Assembly: GCA_005879255.1 (NCBI GenBank)
Contig: VBKY01000543.1
Coordinates: 1 to 5,442 of the forward strand
Reading direction: 5' to 3'
Length of the DNA stretch: 5,442 bases
Source of the DNA: Deltaproteobacteria bacterium
GTDB lineage: Bacteria; Desulfobacterota_B; Binatia; UBA9968
The stretch's first letter is position 1. Each line of letters starts with the position of its first letter. Position numbers and translations under genes: made by a program. Below the pieces are notes generated by a model. That model made no database searches and had not been told where the DNA came from. It saw only the letters and a program-made list of their open reading frames with translations. Positions 1-5,442 of this stretch are shown here, piece by piece.

Positions 1-117
1 GACTAAAGCGATCATGAGAGCGATCAACGCGCCCTCTGCGCCACCCAGCGCCCTACCAACTTTGACCACAATCACGGTCAGAAATGTCATGAGAAAAGTC
101 ATTTTCAAAGCGTTCAT
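1..117 (-). CDS. htpX: Protease HtpX (M48 family), N-terminal 39 residues only
   Basis: HtpX is an inner-membrane zinc metalloprotease that degrades damaged membrane proteins. The minus strand from the ATG at 117 reads MNALKMTFLM, then a hydrophobic first membrane segment, then GRALGGAEGALIALMIALV up to the window edge. The short MN-LK N-terminus, a first transmembrane helix ending in a GxALGG turn, and a second helix starting with a G-LIAL run are the typical start of HtpX. The HExxH zinc site lies beyond the edge and cannot be checked. The start is supported by AAGGAG six bases upstream. A later ATG at codon 6 is possible, but it lacks this spacing and shortens the usual N-terminus. Another M48 or small membrane protein cannot be fully excluded from 39 residues. 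Confidence 0.8.
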   Translation of the reverse strand, partial: MNALKMTFLMTFLTVIVVKVGRALGGAEGALIALMIALV

Positions 118-123
118 TCGAAT

Positions 124-129
124 CTCCTT
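124..129 (-). promoter_or_regulatory. Ribosome binding site of htpX
   Basis: The minus strand reads AAGGAG six bases before the ATG at 117. This is a strong Shine-Dalgarno match and fixes the htpX start. Confidence 0.75.
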
Positions 130-221
130 AGCCGTCCCAAGCCAGGCCATTCTTTAATTGCCGCGGCGCGGGCTTTTCCTCGCGCTTCACGTCAAATGGC
201 TGGGACACGAAGAATCTGTTG

Positions 222-248
222 GGACCGATCTTGAGCTAGATCAGGTCC
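222..248. repeat. 27-base near-perfect inverted repeat upstream of htpX
   Basis: Ten bases at 222-231 (GGACCGATCT) pair with 238-248 (AGATCAGGTCC), with one unpaired A at 243 and a six-base loop, TGAGCT. The repeat lies about 105 bases upstream of the htpX start and 34 bases past the end of the small upstream reading frame. Neither strand has a T run after it, so it does not look like a classical intrinsic terminator. It could be an operator or an RNA stem in the htpX leader. I saw no clear heat-shock or housekeeping promoter in 118-281 to place it against. Confidence 0.5.
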
Positions 249-281
249 AATAGATAAAAGAGAGCCTAAGGTGAGGGTATT

Positions 282-593
282 TTAAAGGCGATAGACTTGC
301 TGAAGGCTATAAAGCTCTTGTTGCGAAAAAGTGGACGGTTTTTTTATCCTGGCAGCGGAGAGAAAATTTTCTGATCGGACACCGAACCCGCCCGACAGCA
401 CTGATGAGTTGGTTGTGGTCCGACGGCTGCGTAAACGCCCCGAATCTTTGAACCTTAACGAGATAACAAGGGCGTCGATCGAAGACGCTTCTTCCTCGGC
501 GTCGTCATCAAGGTCGGAACGCACATCGATGCCATCTGCAAAGAGAGAAAATGCTAAAAGGAGTGAGAGAAAGAGAGCGATCTTGGCTTTCAC
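282..593 (-). CDS. Possible small secreted protein of unknown function
   Basis: This is a 103-residue open frame. It begins with a basic MKAKI followed by a run of Leu, Phe and Ala (about residues 5-20), which resembles a signal peptide with a possible cut after LFA. The next stretch is strongly acidic (SDLDDDAEEEASS, about residues 26-38), followed by a Ser/Arg/Thr-rich part and a Gln-rich tail. I recognise no domain. The start codon is GTG with no convincing ribosome binding site, and an in-frame stop at 627-629 limits any upstream extension. An overlapping plus-strand frame (331-597) is also open, so openness alone is weak evidence. The signal-peptide-like start is the main reason to keep this one. 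If it is not real, the whole stretch 118-792 holds no intact gene. Confidence 0.38.
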   Translation of the reverse strand: MKAKIALFLSLLLAFSLFADGIDVRSDLDDDAEEEASSIDALVISLRFKDSGRLRSRRTTTNSSVLSGGFGVRSENFLSAARIKKPSTFSQQELYSLQQVYRL

Positions 594-792
594 GTGAGAG
601 TTGCCTATCAGACTGTGGCCCTTACGTCAACATTACAAATTCCCGGGATCAACGGGGGGCGGTTTGGACATTAGCTAGTTCTCACTGAAAAACTTCCCGT
701 TCACCCTTTGGTCGTCGAAAGCACCGACCTCATCTTTGCCGCAGGTGTGGTTCTCGCGGCAGTGGTGCTTGTGCAAGCTGCCTTTCCGATAA
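594..792. other. Intergenic stretch with a hydrophobic coding trace on the plus strand
   Basis: No intact gene is visible. On the plus strand an open stretch of about 42 codons (675-800) ends in a TGA and encodes a hydrophobic run (GVVLAAVVLVQAAFP, about 741-788). Such a run would suit the signal peptide of the decayed DUF4398-like gene that follows in another frame. The link is inferred: no ATG start was found, and a frame change near 785-793 would be needed to join the two parts. Confidence 0.3.
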
Positions 793-967
793 GAAATTTT
801 TGAGGAACTAAGGAATAAACGCGAATTTGTTCCGACGGACTTGCAGGGCGCGAGGGACAAACTATTAATAGATCAGTCCCGGCAGGCGATGGCTGTCACG
901 AAAATATGAAGAGGCCCGCCGCCTCGCCGAAGTCGTCCAGGTGGAGGCGGACCTGGCAGAAGCGTTC
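793..967 (+). pseudogene. Decayed DUF4398-type gene
   Basis: The plus strand encodes EFVPTDLQGARDKL, then RQAMAVT (frame of 793-900), and continues one base out of frame as KYEEARRLAEVV and EADLAEAF (902-967). The order 'E-F-x-P-x-D/E-L-x-x-A-R-x-K-L', 'AM', 'Y-x-E-A-R-x-L-A-E', 'D-x-x-L-A-E-A' is that of DUF4398, a family of small, mostly exported or lipid-anchored helical envelope proteins of unknown function. Dropping one A from the run at 901-904 restores a single frame. Upstream the frame is closed by TAA at 790-792, so there is no start or signal peptide in frame. Downstream the similarity stops at about 967, just before the 3' end of the convergent TerC gene, so the usual C-terminal helix is missing. 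Three lesions make a dead gene more likely than a single sequencing error. The family call is from memory of its consensus. Confidence 0.6.
901..925 (-). terminator. Possible weak terminator of the TerC gene
   Basis: On the minus strand, GAGGC GGCGG GCCTC forms a five-base GC stem with a five-base loop. TTCATATTTT follows, about 47 bases after the TerC stop. The T tail is interrupted and the stem is short, so this is only a candidate. It lies inside the decayed DUF4398 remnant, and its stem could be a by-product of that coding sequence. Confidence 0.28.
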
Positions 968-971
968 ATGG

Positions 972-1670
972 TTAGACATTCATGGGTTCGCCCTGCTCGC
1001 CCCGACGCGCCAACCACCATCCCAGTGAGATCAGAGCCGCGGCAAGCAGAGCTGGGAGTGTCCATGGAAGAAAACCCGCCCAAGGCTCGAGCCAAGCATG
1101 GAGGTTTCTATCCTCGACTACCATCTCGCCTGCCACCCAGCCGAGGATCCCTCCGCCAAGCCACACAATCCACTGAAAACGGTTCATTAGTCTGGCCAGG
1201 AAGCCGGCACCACAGACAACAATGGGGATCGACAGTCCAATGCCGAAGATCACTAGAGCAAGATCACCGTGGGAGGCGGCCGCCACCGCCAAGACGTTAT
1301 CGAGACTCATGATTATATCGGCTACGATGATAACCCAGATGGCTTCCCAAAGTGTCGTCCCATGCCGTACCTCATGTCCCTCCCCGCCCGCGTCCTGCCG
1401 GAGTAGCTTGACGGCGATCCAGATCAAAACTAAGCCTCCGACGGCCTGGAGATAGGGAATCCTGAGAAGCTGCGTGATTATGGCAATAAATGCGAACCGG
1501 AGCGCCACCGCCCCGAAGGTGCCGCCGACTCGTCCTAAAAACTGCTCGCGAGGAGGAAGAGTCCTGACTGCCATGGCGATGAGCAGAGCATTGTCGCCGG
1601 CCAAACTAAGATCGAGGATCACGATGCCGAACCAACGGACCCAGAACTCAGGATTTGCGAAGAATTCCAT
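972..1670 (-). CDS. TerC/YjbE-family integral membrane protein
   Basis: This 232-residue membrane protein belongs to the TerC superfamily, in the short YjbE-like branch. Relatives are linked to manganese or other metal-ion export and to tellurite resistance. The first helix carries D20 and the signature AGDN (residues 24-27). The matching second half carries D118 and SLDN (122-125). These paired acidic DN motifs in membrane helices are the family hallmark and the presumed metal path. About seven hydrophobic segments can be drawn, near residues 12-35, 50-70, 72-90, 108-132, 136-157, 165-184 and 198-220. A hydrophilic loop with several His and acidic residues lies at 92-106. The length fits the YjbE branch and is shorter than Alx-type TerC proteins. 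The ATG start is preceded by an in-frame TAG two codons upstream, so it cannot extend; the ribosome binding site is poor. A terminator separates it from the gene upstream, so it is probably transcribed alone. I did not recognise a yybP-ykoY riboswitch in the 233 bases before it. The ion is not known. Confidence 0.9.
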   Translation of the reverse strand: MEFFANPEFWVRWFGIVILDLSLAGDNALLIAMAVRTLPPREQFLGRVGGTFGAVALRFAFIAIITQLLRIPYLQAVGGLVLIWIAVKLLRQDAGGEGHEVRHGTTLWEAIWVIIVADIIMSLDNVLAVAAASHGDLALVIFGIGLSIPIVVCGAGFLARLMNRFQWIVWLGGGILGWVAGEMVVEDRNLHAWLEPWAGFLPWTLPALLAAALISLGWWLARRGEQGEPMNV

Positions 1671-1683
1671 TAACTAAACACCA

Positions 1684-1708
1684 ACAGGCCAATCTCACCA
1701 CAGGCCAA
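1684..1708. repeat. Tandem 9-base direct repeat just upstream of the TerC gene
   Basis: ACAGGCCAA occurs at 1684-1692 and again at 1700-1708, 16 bases apart, ending 14 bases before the TerC start codon. The spacing and position would suit an operator or a leader RNA element, but two short copies may also arise by chance. Confidence 0.3.
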
Positions 1709-1732
1709 ATATAAACGGTCCTATTCATAGCG

Positions 1733-1752
1733 AAAAAATTGGCGCTTCGCCA
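1733..1752 (-). terminator. Intrinsic terminator between DUF3891 gene and TerC gene
   Basis: On the minus strand, TGGCG AAG CGCCA forms a five-base GC-rich stem with a three-base loop, and ATTTTTT follows. It lies about 150 bases after the DUF3891 stop and 63 bases before the TerC start, so it would end transcripts from the right and make TerC a separate unit. The plus strand has no T run after the stem. As an alternative it could act as an attenuator in the TerC leader. Confidence 0.6.
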
Positions 1753-1903
1753 GACATAGAAAAAAAATAGGACATAGCTTTAGACTTACATAACTTGCTG
1801 ATCATCCGATAGTATTCCGAGTTTTCCGAGACAACCCAATAGAATGAGATTTGCTGTTGCGGATTGGGTCTTTCGCTTCACGATTGTTTTCTCACTGTTG
1901 AGT

Positions 1904-2749
1904 CTACTCACCGGCATGCAGCGAATACGTGATCGGTACCTTCTCGGCCCGATAGTATTCCATCAGAAATTCATCCTGATTCGTGTAGCGGCGCTTGGGT
2001 ATGAGCCGGCCCTGGAACGAGACGATCAATGGATCGACATCGAACGGGTACGGCGTGACCGTGGCGCGGATTTCGTCTTTGATGGTAAAGGTTAGAACCG
2101 CATCATCCCTGCTGGGTTGGGTAGGCACGGGCACATTACTCAGTGTGTTGCTTGGACCGTTCTTTCGATGCGCGCTGTTGAAAGGATACCGGTTGCAAAC
2201 GAACTGGCCCATCTGATCGTAGACTTCCATCAACTTAAAGTTCGTCCACAATTGCTCATTGGATATAAAGTCGCAGTATTGGTTGGAACTTTTTAATTGC
2301 TCCATTAGCTCGGCGCGATAGTTCTCCTGTTCGGTGAGAAATTCTTTAACCTCGGGATAGACTGTGTAATCCGGCATGTAAGGGAGCAGCCCGCGTCCTT
2401 GAGTCAGTAAACCGTCGGAGTGCAAGGAAACGATGTAGCCCGCATAGGGATCCTGCTCGGCGAGGCGATAGATGCCGTGGCGGTAAAAGTCCAGCCAAAC
2501 TTTGCCGCCGAGATGTTTGATGCTGCCGATATAGTCCGACGGCAATCCTTCACTGTTGACCTGGGGCTTGATCTCCCAGTCCCACCAGCCGGTGTCGTGC
2601 TCCTGCGCGGCCAAGACCATCGCGGCATAAGGAGAAGGTCGCGCGAAGGTGTCATTGCCCCAATGGGCTGCGAACCAGCCGGTGACTCTCGAGTGATCGA
2701 CCTGCAGGATCAGCAACAACCGGTTCTCATCATAGGGGCAAACCATCAT
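1904..2749 (-). CDS. DUF3891 family protein
   Basis: This 281-residue soluble protein has no signal peptide or membrane segment. The N-terminal half has the features I associate with DUF3891: QVDHS (H19), AAHWGN (H29, W30), QEHDTGWWDW (H51, D52), IKHLGGKVW (H79) and SLHSDGL (H110). The spaced His residues with an H-D pair resemble a metal site of HD-hydrolase type, but this is inference; I know of no proven activity for the family. The C-terminal part (about 205-281) is beta-rich in look, with DPLIVSFQGRLIPKRRY. The start is the first of two adjacent ATGs, nine bases after AAGGAG; starting at the second would remove one residue. The gene follows the amidohydrolase by 104 bases, across a hairpin-forming repeat, so partial co-transcription is possible. 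The terminator at 1733-1752 probably ends its transcript. Confidence 0.82.
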   Translation of the reverse strand: MMVCPYDENRLLLILQVDHSRVTGWFAAHWGNDTFARPSPYAAMVLAAQEHDTGWWDWEIKPQVNSEGLPSDYIGSIKHLGGKVWLDFYRHGIYRLAEQDPYAGYIVSLHSDGLLTQGRGLLPYMPDYTVYPEVKEFLTEQENYRAELMEQLKSSNQYCDFISNEQLWTNFKLMEVYDQMGQFVCNRYPFNSAHRKNGPSNTLSNVPVPTQPSRDDAVLTFTIKDEIRATVTPYPFDVDPLIVSFQGRLIPKRRYTNQDEFLMEYYRAEKVPITYSLHAGE

Positions 2750-2758
2750 TTGCGCGAT

Positions 2759-2764
2759 CTCCTT
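2759..2764 (-). promoter_or_regulatory. Ribosome binding site of the DUF3891 gene
   Basis: AAGGAG on the minus strand lies nine bases before the ATG at 2749. It supports that start and independent translation of this gene. Confidence 0.7.
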
Positions 2765-2782
2765 GCTTGGTTATCGCTTAAA

Positions 2783-2846
2783 GTTCGAGGTTCAAAAGTT
2801 CAAAATGGGATTCTGACCTTGAACGCTTGAACATTGAACCTTGAAC
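2783..2846. repeat. Inverted array of TTGAAC/GTTCAA units forming a long hairpin
   Basis: On the plus strand the left arm holds GTTCGA at 2783 and GTTCAA at 2790 and 2798. The right arm holds TTGAAC at 2819, 2827, 2834 and 2841. Units recur every 7-8 bases. Arm 2783-2803 pairs with 2827-2846 over about 18 positions with one bulge and one mismatch, leaving a loop of 23 bases. The array starts eight bases after the amidohydrolase stop (in minus-strand order) and ends 19 bases before the DUF3891 ribosome binding site. It may protect the 3' end of the upstream message, act as a weak terminator (there is no clear T run), or be a dispersed intergenic repeat family. Confidence 0.75.
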
Positions 2847-2853
2847 AAAGCCG

Positions 2854-3819
2854 TTACACTATCAATTTGCGCACCGTCCCGCCAAAAATATCATCAAGCT
2901 CAGACGTCGACCATCCGGTATTTTTTAATGCGGCGACCGTGTCCTTCTCGGCATTCGGCACATGCGGCACATCCGTGCCGAAAACCAGTGTATCGACGCC
3001 CCAAGTCGCGCGAGCGCATTCCAACGCCGGACCATGAATACACGCCGTGTCGAAGTAACAGCGGCGTAAATAGTAACTGGGCGGATGGGGACAGCTCGAG
3101 AATCGTTGGTAGCCGCGATCGATGCGGTCCAAGATCATCGCCAAACCGCCGCCGAGGTGCGACCAAACGATCTTGACGTCGGGGGACTCTTCGAGAGTCC
3201 CGGAGAGAGCGAGTTTGGTTGCCGCCATCGCTGTTTCACCCGGATATCCTACGGAAAGAAAGGTTCCCGGATCGTTCTGCGGCGCGTCGCAGGGACAGGT
3301 CGGGTGCACGAGCACCATGAGCTTACGGCGGCTCATCTCGCGCCAAAAGTTTCGGAGCTCAGGCGCCTGTAACTGAAAGTCGCCGACATTAGTTGCGATG
3401 CCTACGCCGGCGGCGCCCATGCCGAGAGCGCGATCCAGCTCTTGCACCATCTCACGAGGCTTCGTGCACGGCAGTACGGCGACAAATCGAAAACGAGTTG
3501 GATGTTGCCGGCAAACGTCGGCAAGCCCGTCATTGACAAAGCGCGCTGCCGTGGCGTCGCCGGAGCCGGCCCAACCGATATTCAGGGCGCCCACGGAAAG
3601 TATCGCCATACCGATGCCCGCTTCGTCCATCGACGCCAGTCGCTTAGGCAAATTGTCCTGATCCATGGGCATCGACATGACGTGGCTGCCGCGGTAGAGG
3701 AGCGACTGCCCGCGCGGATTATCGACGAGCTTGAAGTCGGCGCGGGTCTTGATCACTTCGGTGAAACAGCCGGCGGGATAGACATGGGCATGAACGTCGA
3801 TCATTTGCTGAACGGTCAT
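2854..3819 (-). CDS. Amidohydrolase-2 (ACMSD-like) metal-dependent hydrolase/decarboxylase
   Basis: This 321-residue TIM-barrel metal enzyme belongs to the amidohydrolase-2 family, which includes aminocarboxymuconate semialdehyde decarboxylase and other decarboxylases or hydrolases of aromatic and related acids. Expected metal ligands are present: the HxH pair in IDVHAHVYP (H10, H12), H172 in LVHPTCP, H221 in WSHLGGG and D283 in FGTDVPH. YFDTA (255-259) and the C-terminal FGGTVRKL are also typical. The length is normal and no signal peptide is seen, so it should be cytoplasmic. The ATG at 3819 lies 10 bases after the stop of the molybdenum hydroxylase gene. No good ribosome binding site is visible, so translational coupling to that gene is likely. 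A second ATG at codon 6 is possible. The pairing suggests that it acts on a product of, or in the same pathway as, the hydroxylase; the substrate cannot be read from the sequence. Confidence 0.88.
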   Translation of the reverse strand: MTVQQMIDVHAHVYPAGCFTEVIKTRADFKLVDNPRGQSLLYRGSHVMSMPMDQDNLPKRLASMDEAGIGMAILSVGALNIGWAGSGDATAARFVNDGLADVCRQHPTRFRFVAVLPCTKPREMVQELDRALGMGAAGVGIATNVGDFQLQAPELRNFWREMSRRKLMVLVHPTCPCDAPQNDPGTFLSVGYPGETAMAATKLALSGTLEESPDVKIVWSHLGGGLAMILDRIDRGYQRFSSCPHPPSYYLRRCYFDTACIHGPALECARATWGVDTLVFGTDVPHVPNAEKDTVAALKNTGWSTSELDDIFGGTVRKLIV

Positions 3820-3829
3820 CGGGATTTAC

Positions 3830-5442
3830 TCATCGTAAATTAGCACCGGGAGTTCCTCGGGCAACTTCGCGGTCTTTTATCAGCTGCAAAATGTAGTCCG
3901 GCTTGAGCGGCAATTTTTTGACTTCGACACCCAAGGCATTGGATACGGCGTTTGCCAGCGCCGCACCCGCCGCGGTGATGCCGCCTTCGCCCGCTCCCTT
4001 CACGCCGAGCGGATTATGCGGGCTCGGAAAATCTTCGGTCGAAATGAGCTGCGCCTTGGGCACTTCCATCGCCGTCGGCAGCAAATAATCCATGAAGTTC
4101 GTCGACAACGGTTGGCCGTCTTCATCGTAGACGAACTCTTCCAGCAGCGCCCCGCCGATTCCTTGCGCCAGACCGCCGGCCATTTGGCCTTCGATGATCA
4201 TGGGATTGATCTTTCGACCGACGTCTTCAGTCACGAGATAATCGAGGATCTTGATTTTCCCGGTTTCCTTGTCGACTTCCACCGCTGCGACGTGGACGCC
4301 GTAAGGAAACGGCCGTTTATCGGTGGCGAAAAAATCTTCTTCGGAGATCCCGGGCGTCATGCCGCTTTTGAGCGCGGGACCGGGCAACGCCAAGCGTGCG
4401 AGCTCGGAGAAGCCGAGGGACCGCTCCGGCGCGCCGCGGGCGACGACGCGGCCATCGCGCAGAATCAGGTCAGCGCTATCGATTTCCAACCTAGCCGATG
4501 CTAGCCGCAAGAGTTTGTCTTTGACTTTACGCGACGCACCGACTGCGGCGCTGCCGGCCATCACGGTGGAACGGCTAGCGTTGCTGCCGTTGCCGTAAGG
4601 AACTTGGGCGGTATCGCCATACACCACGCGAACGTCGTCGATGCAAACCTGCAGCTCATCGGCAACGATCTGGCTCAGCGCCGTCGCGATGCCCTGGCCG
4701 ACCGAGTTGCAGCCAGAGTAAAGGACGACCTGACCGGCATTGTCGACTTCGACGCGAGCGTACTCCCATGGGCCGATGCCGCTGGTTTCGACGAAGCAAC
4801 CGATGCCGACGCCGACAGCGCGGCCTTCGAGTTTTGCCGCGGCGCAGGTAGCCTTCAGATCCTCATAGCCGAAGCGCTCCAGCGCGCGCTCGAACTGGCC
4901 CGGCAAATCGCCGGTGTCATAAACCATGTAATGAAATGGATGCTTGCCGAGATCGTAGGGCATTTCTTCGTGGCGGATCAGATTGCGTCCTCTTACGTCG
5001 GCGGGATCGAGCTTCAGACGATGCGCGATGATATCCATTAACCGTTCGTTGGTCAGAACGCAGAAAACATTGCAGCGATAGTTTTTTACCCGAAACGGAC
5101 CGCGCAACATGGCCGATGCGGCGATAGCCGGGACGCCGCCGTGGGTGCGCGTGTAGCCGCCCATGTCGAAAAGAATCTCGGCATCCATCGCCATGATCGT
5201 GCCGTCTTTTTTCACGCCGAATTTTACTCGGTGGTTTTGCTGGCGCGACTGGTTCATCGCCTTGAGGTTCTCCGAGCGGTCCTCGATCCAGCTAATCGGT
5301 TTGCGGAAATGCATCGCGGCGAAAGGAATCAGAAAATCTTCCGGATAAAATTCACCGCGCGCGCCAAAGCCGCCGCCGACTTCCGGCTCGATGAAATGGA
5401 TACAGCTCTGCGGCAGGCCAATAAGGTCGGAAAGAATGCGCC
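3830..5442 (-). CDS. Molybdopterin-binding (large) subunit of a xanthine dehydrogenase/aldehyde oxidase-family enzyme, 5'-truncated, lacking the active-site YRG loop
   Basis: This subunit binds the molybdopterin cofactor and hydroxylates a substrate with water as oxygen source, usually working with FAD and 2Fe-2S subunits. The frame stays open to the right edge, so the ATG at 5314 is internal; 536 residues are visible and roughly the first 200-odd of a usual 750-800 are outside. Seen in order: VGGGFGARGEFYPEDF (GGGFG at 5363-5377), WIEDRSEN, GPFRVKNYRC, ERLMDIIAHRL, SVGQGIATALSQIVADEL, YGNGSNASRSTVMAG, and VKGAGEGGI with the catalytic Glu at 3986-3988. The segment that should lie between VLTN and ERLMD is missing at 5047/5048. 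Relatives have about 18-19 residues there, including TPxGxYRGPGRxE, which contacts the cofactor and lines the substrate pocket. The reading frame is kept. The product may be inactive or altered, or the assembly may be wrong here. The amidohydrolase gene follows after 10 bases. Confidence 0.92.
   Translation of the reverse strand, partial: RILSDLIGLPQSCIHFIEPEVGGGFGARGEFYPEDFLIPFAAMHFRKPISWIEDRSENLKAMNQSRQQNHRVKFGVKKDGTIMAMDAEILFDMGGYTRTHGGVPAIAASAMLRGPFRVKNYRCNVFCVLTNERLMDIIAHRLKLDPADVRGRNLIRHEEMPYDLGKHPFHYMVYDTGDLPGQFERALERFGYEDLKATCAAAKLEGRAVGVGIGCFVETSGIGPWEYARVEVDNAGQVVLYSGCNSVGQGIATALSQIVADELQVCIDDVRVVYGDTAQVPYGNGSNASRSTVMAGSAAVGASRKVKDKLLRLASARLEIDSADLILRDGRVVARGAPERSLGFSELARLALPGPALKSGMTPGISEEDFFATDKRPFPYGVHVAAVEVDKETGKIKILDYLVTEDVGRKINPMIIEGQMAGGLAQGIGGALLEEFVYDEDGQPLSTNFMDYLLPTAMEVPKAQLISTEDFPSPHNPLGVKGAGEGGITAAGAALANAVSNALGVEVKKLPLKPDYILQLIKDREVARGTPGANLR

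Noticed and set aside
331..597. Plus-strand open frame of 88 codons starting at 331
   Set aside because: It lies opposite the minus-strand frame 282-593, which has a signal-peptide-like start. The plus-strand product is a Ser/Arg-rich string with no domain, as expected for an antisense shadow.
720..800. Resemblance of LVVESTDLIFA to the TerC motif VVExTDLIFAVDS
   Set aside because: The match stops before the DS residues that matter, and no further TerC similarity follows in any frame. A signal-like segment of the decayed DUF4398 gene is a simpler reading.
862..871. Palindrome CTATTAATAG
   Set aside because: It is a short AT-rich palindrome inside the remnant coding sequence, with no partner sites or promoter context.
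941..1312. Plus-strand open frame of 123 codons starting with GTG at 941
   Set aside because: Only its first nine codons belong to the DUF4398 remnant. The rest is antisense to the well-supported TerC gene and has a Pro/Arg/Ser-rich nonsense composition.
1834..1869. Seven-base inverted repeat ACCCAAT/ATTGGGT after the DUF3891 gene
   Set aside because: The stem is AT-rich with a 22-base loop and no T run. The hairpin at 1733-1752 is a far better terminator.
1806..1961. 13-base direct repeat CCGATAGTATTCC at 1806-1818 and 1949-1961
   Set aside because: No similarity extends beyond the 13 bases, and one copy lies inside DUF3891 coding sequence. A single match of this length in about 5.4 kb is plausible by chance.
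4016..5041. Long plus-strand open frames at 4016-4504 and 4604-5041
   Set aside because: Both are antisense to the molybdenum hydroxylase gene and show no recognisable motif. GC-rich coding sequence commonly leaves such open frames on the opposite strand.

Overview
The window looks like chromosomal DNA from a free-living, probably Gram-negative environmental bacterium. It encodes an HtpX-type membrane protease, a TerC/YjbE-family membrane protein, a DUF3891 protein, an ACMSD-like amidohydrolase and the large subunit of a molybdenum hydroxylase. It also holds the remains of a DUF4398-type gene and an intergenic array of TTGAAC/GTTCAA units. This mix reminds me of soil Deltaproteobacteria-like lineages (Binatota, Tectomicrobia, Rokubacteria or NC10 relatives). 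That placement is an impression from gene content, not a measured result. All intact genes are on the minus strand; the only coding trace on the plus strand is a broken gene.

Layout from right to left, the direction of transcription. From the right edge to 3830 lies the 5'-truncated molybdopterin-binding subunit of a xanthine dehydrogenase/aldehyde oxidase-type enzyme. It is followed after 10 bases by an amidohydrolase-2 family gene (3819-2854), and the pair looks like one transcription unit for catabolism of an unknown (hetero)aromatic or carboxylic substrate. A hairpin-forming TTGAAC array (2783-2846) separates the pair from a DUF3891 gene with a good ribosome binding site (2749-1904). A short intrinsic terminator (1733-1752) then precedes the TerC/YjbE gene (1670-972).

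The left 970 bases are sparser. A DUF4398-like gene on the plus strand (about 793-967) is decayed, with a one-base frameshift in an A run and a lost C-terminus. Next comes a possible small secreted protein on the minus strand (593-282), then a near-perfect 27-base inverted repeat (222-248). The first 39 codons of htpX (117-1) run off the left edge.

The most notable observation concerns the molybdenum hydroxylase subunit. It keeps the GGGFG cofactor motif and the catalytic Glu of the GAGE motif. It lacks, in frame, the roughly 18-19-residue loop that normally carries the TPxGxYRGPGRxE signature lining the active site. This is either a real loss-of-function or neofunctionalising deletion, or an assembly error. 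No RNA genes, CRISPR arrays, transposases or phage genes were seen.
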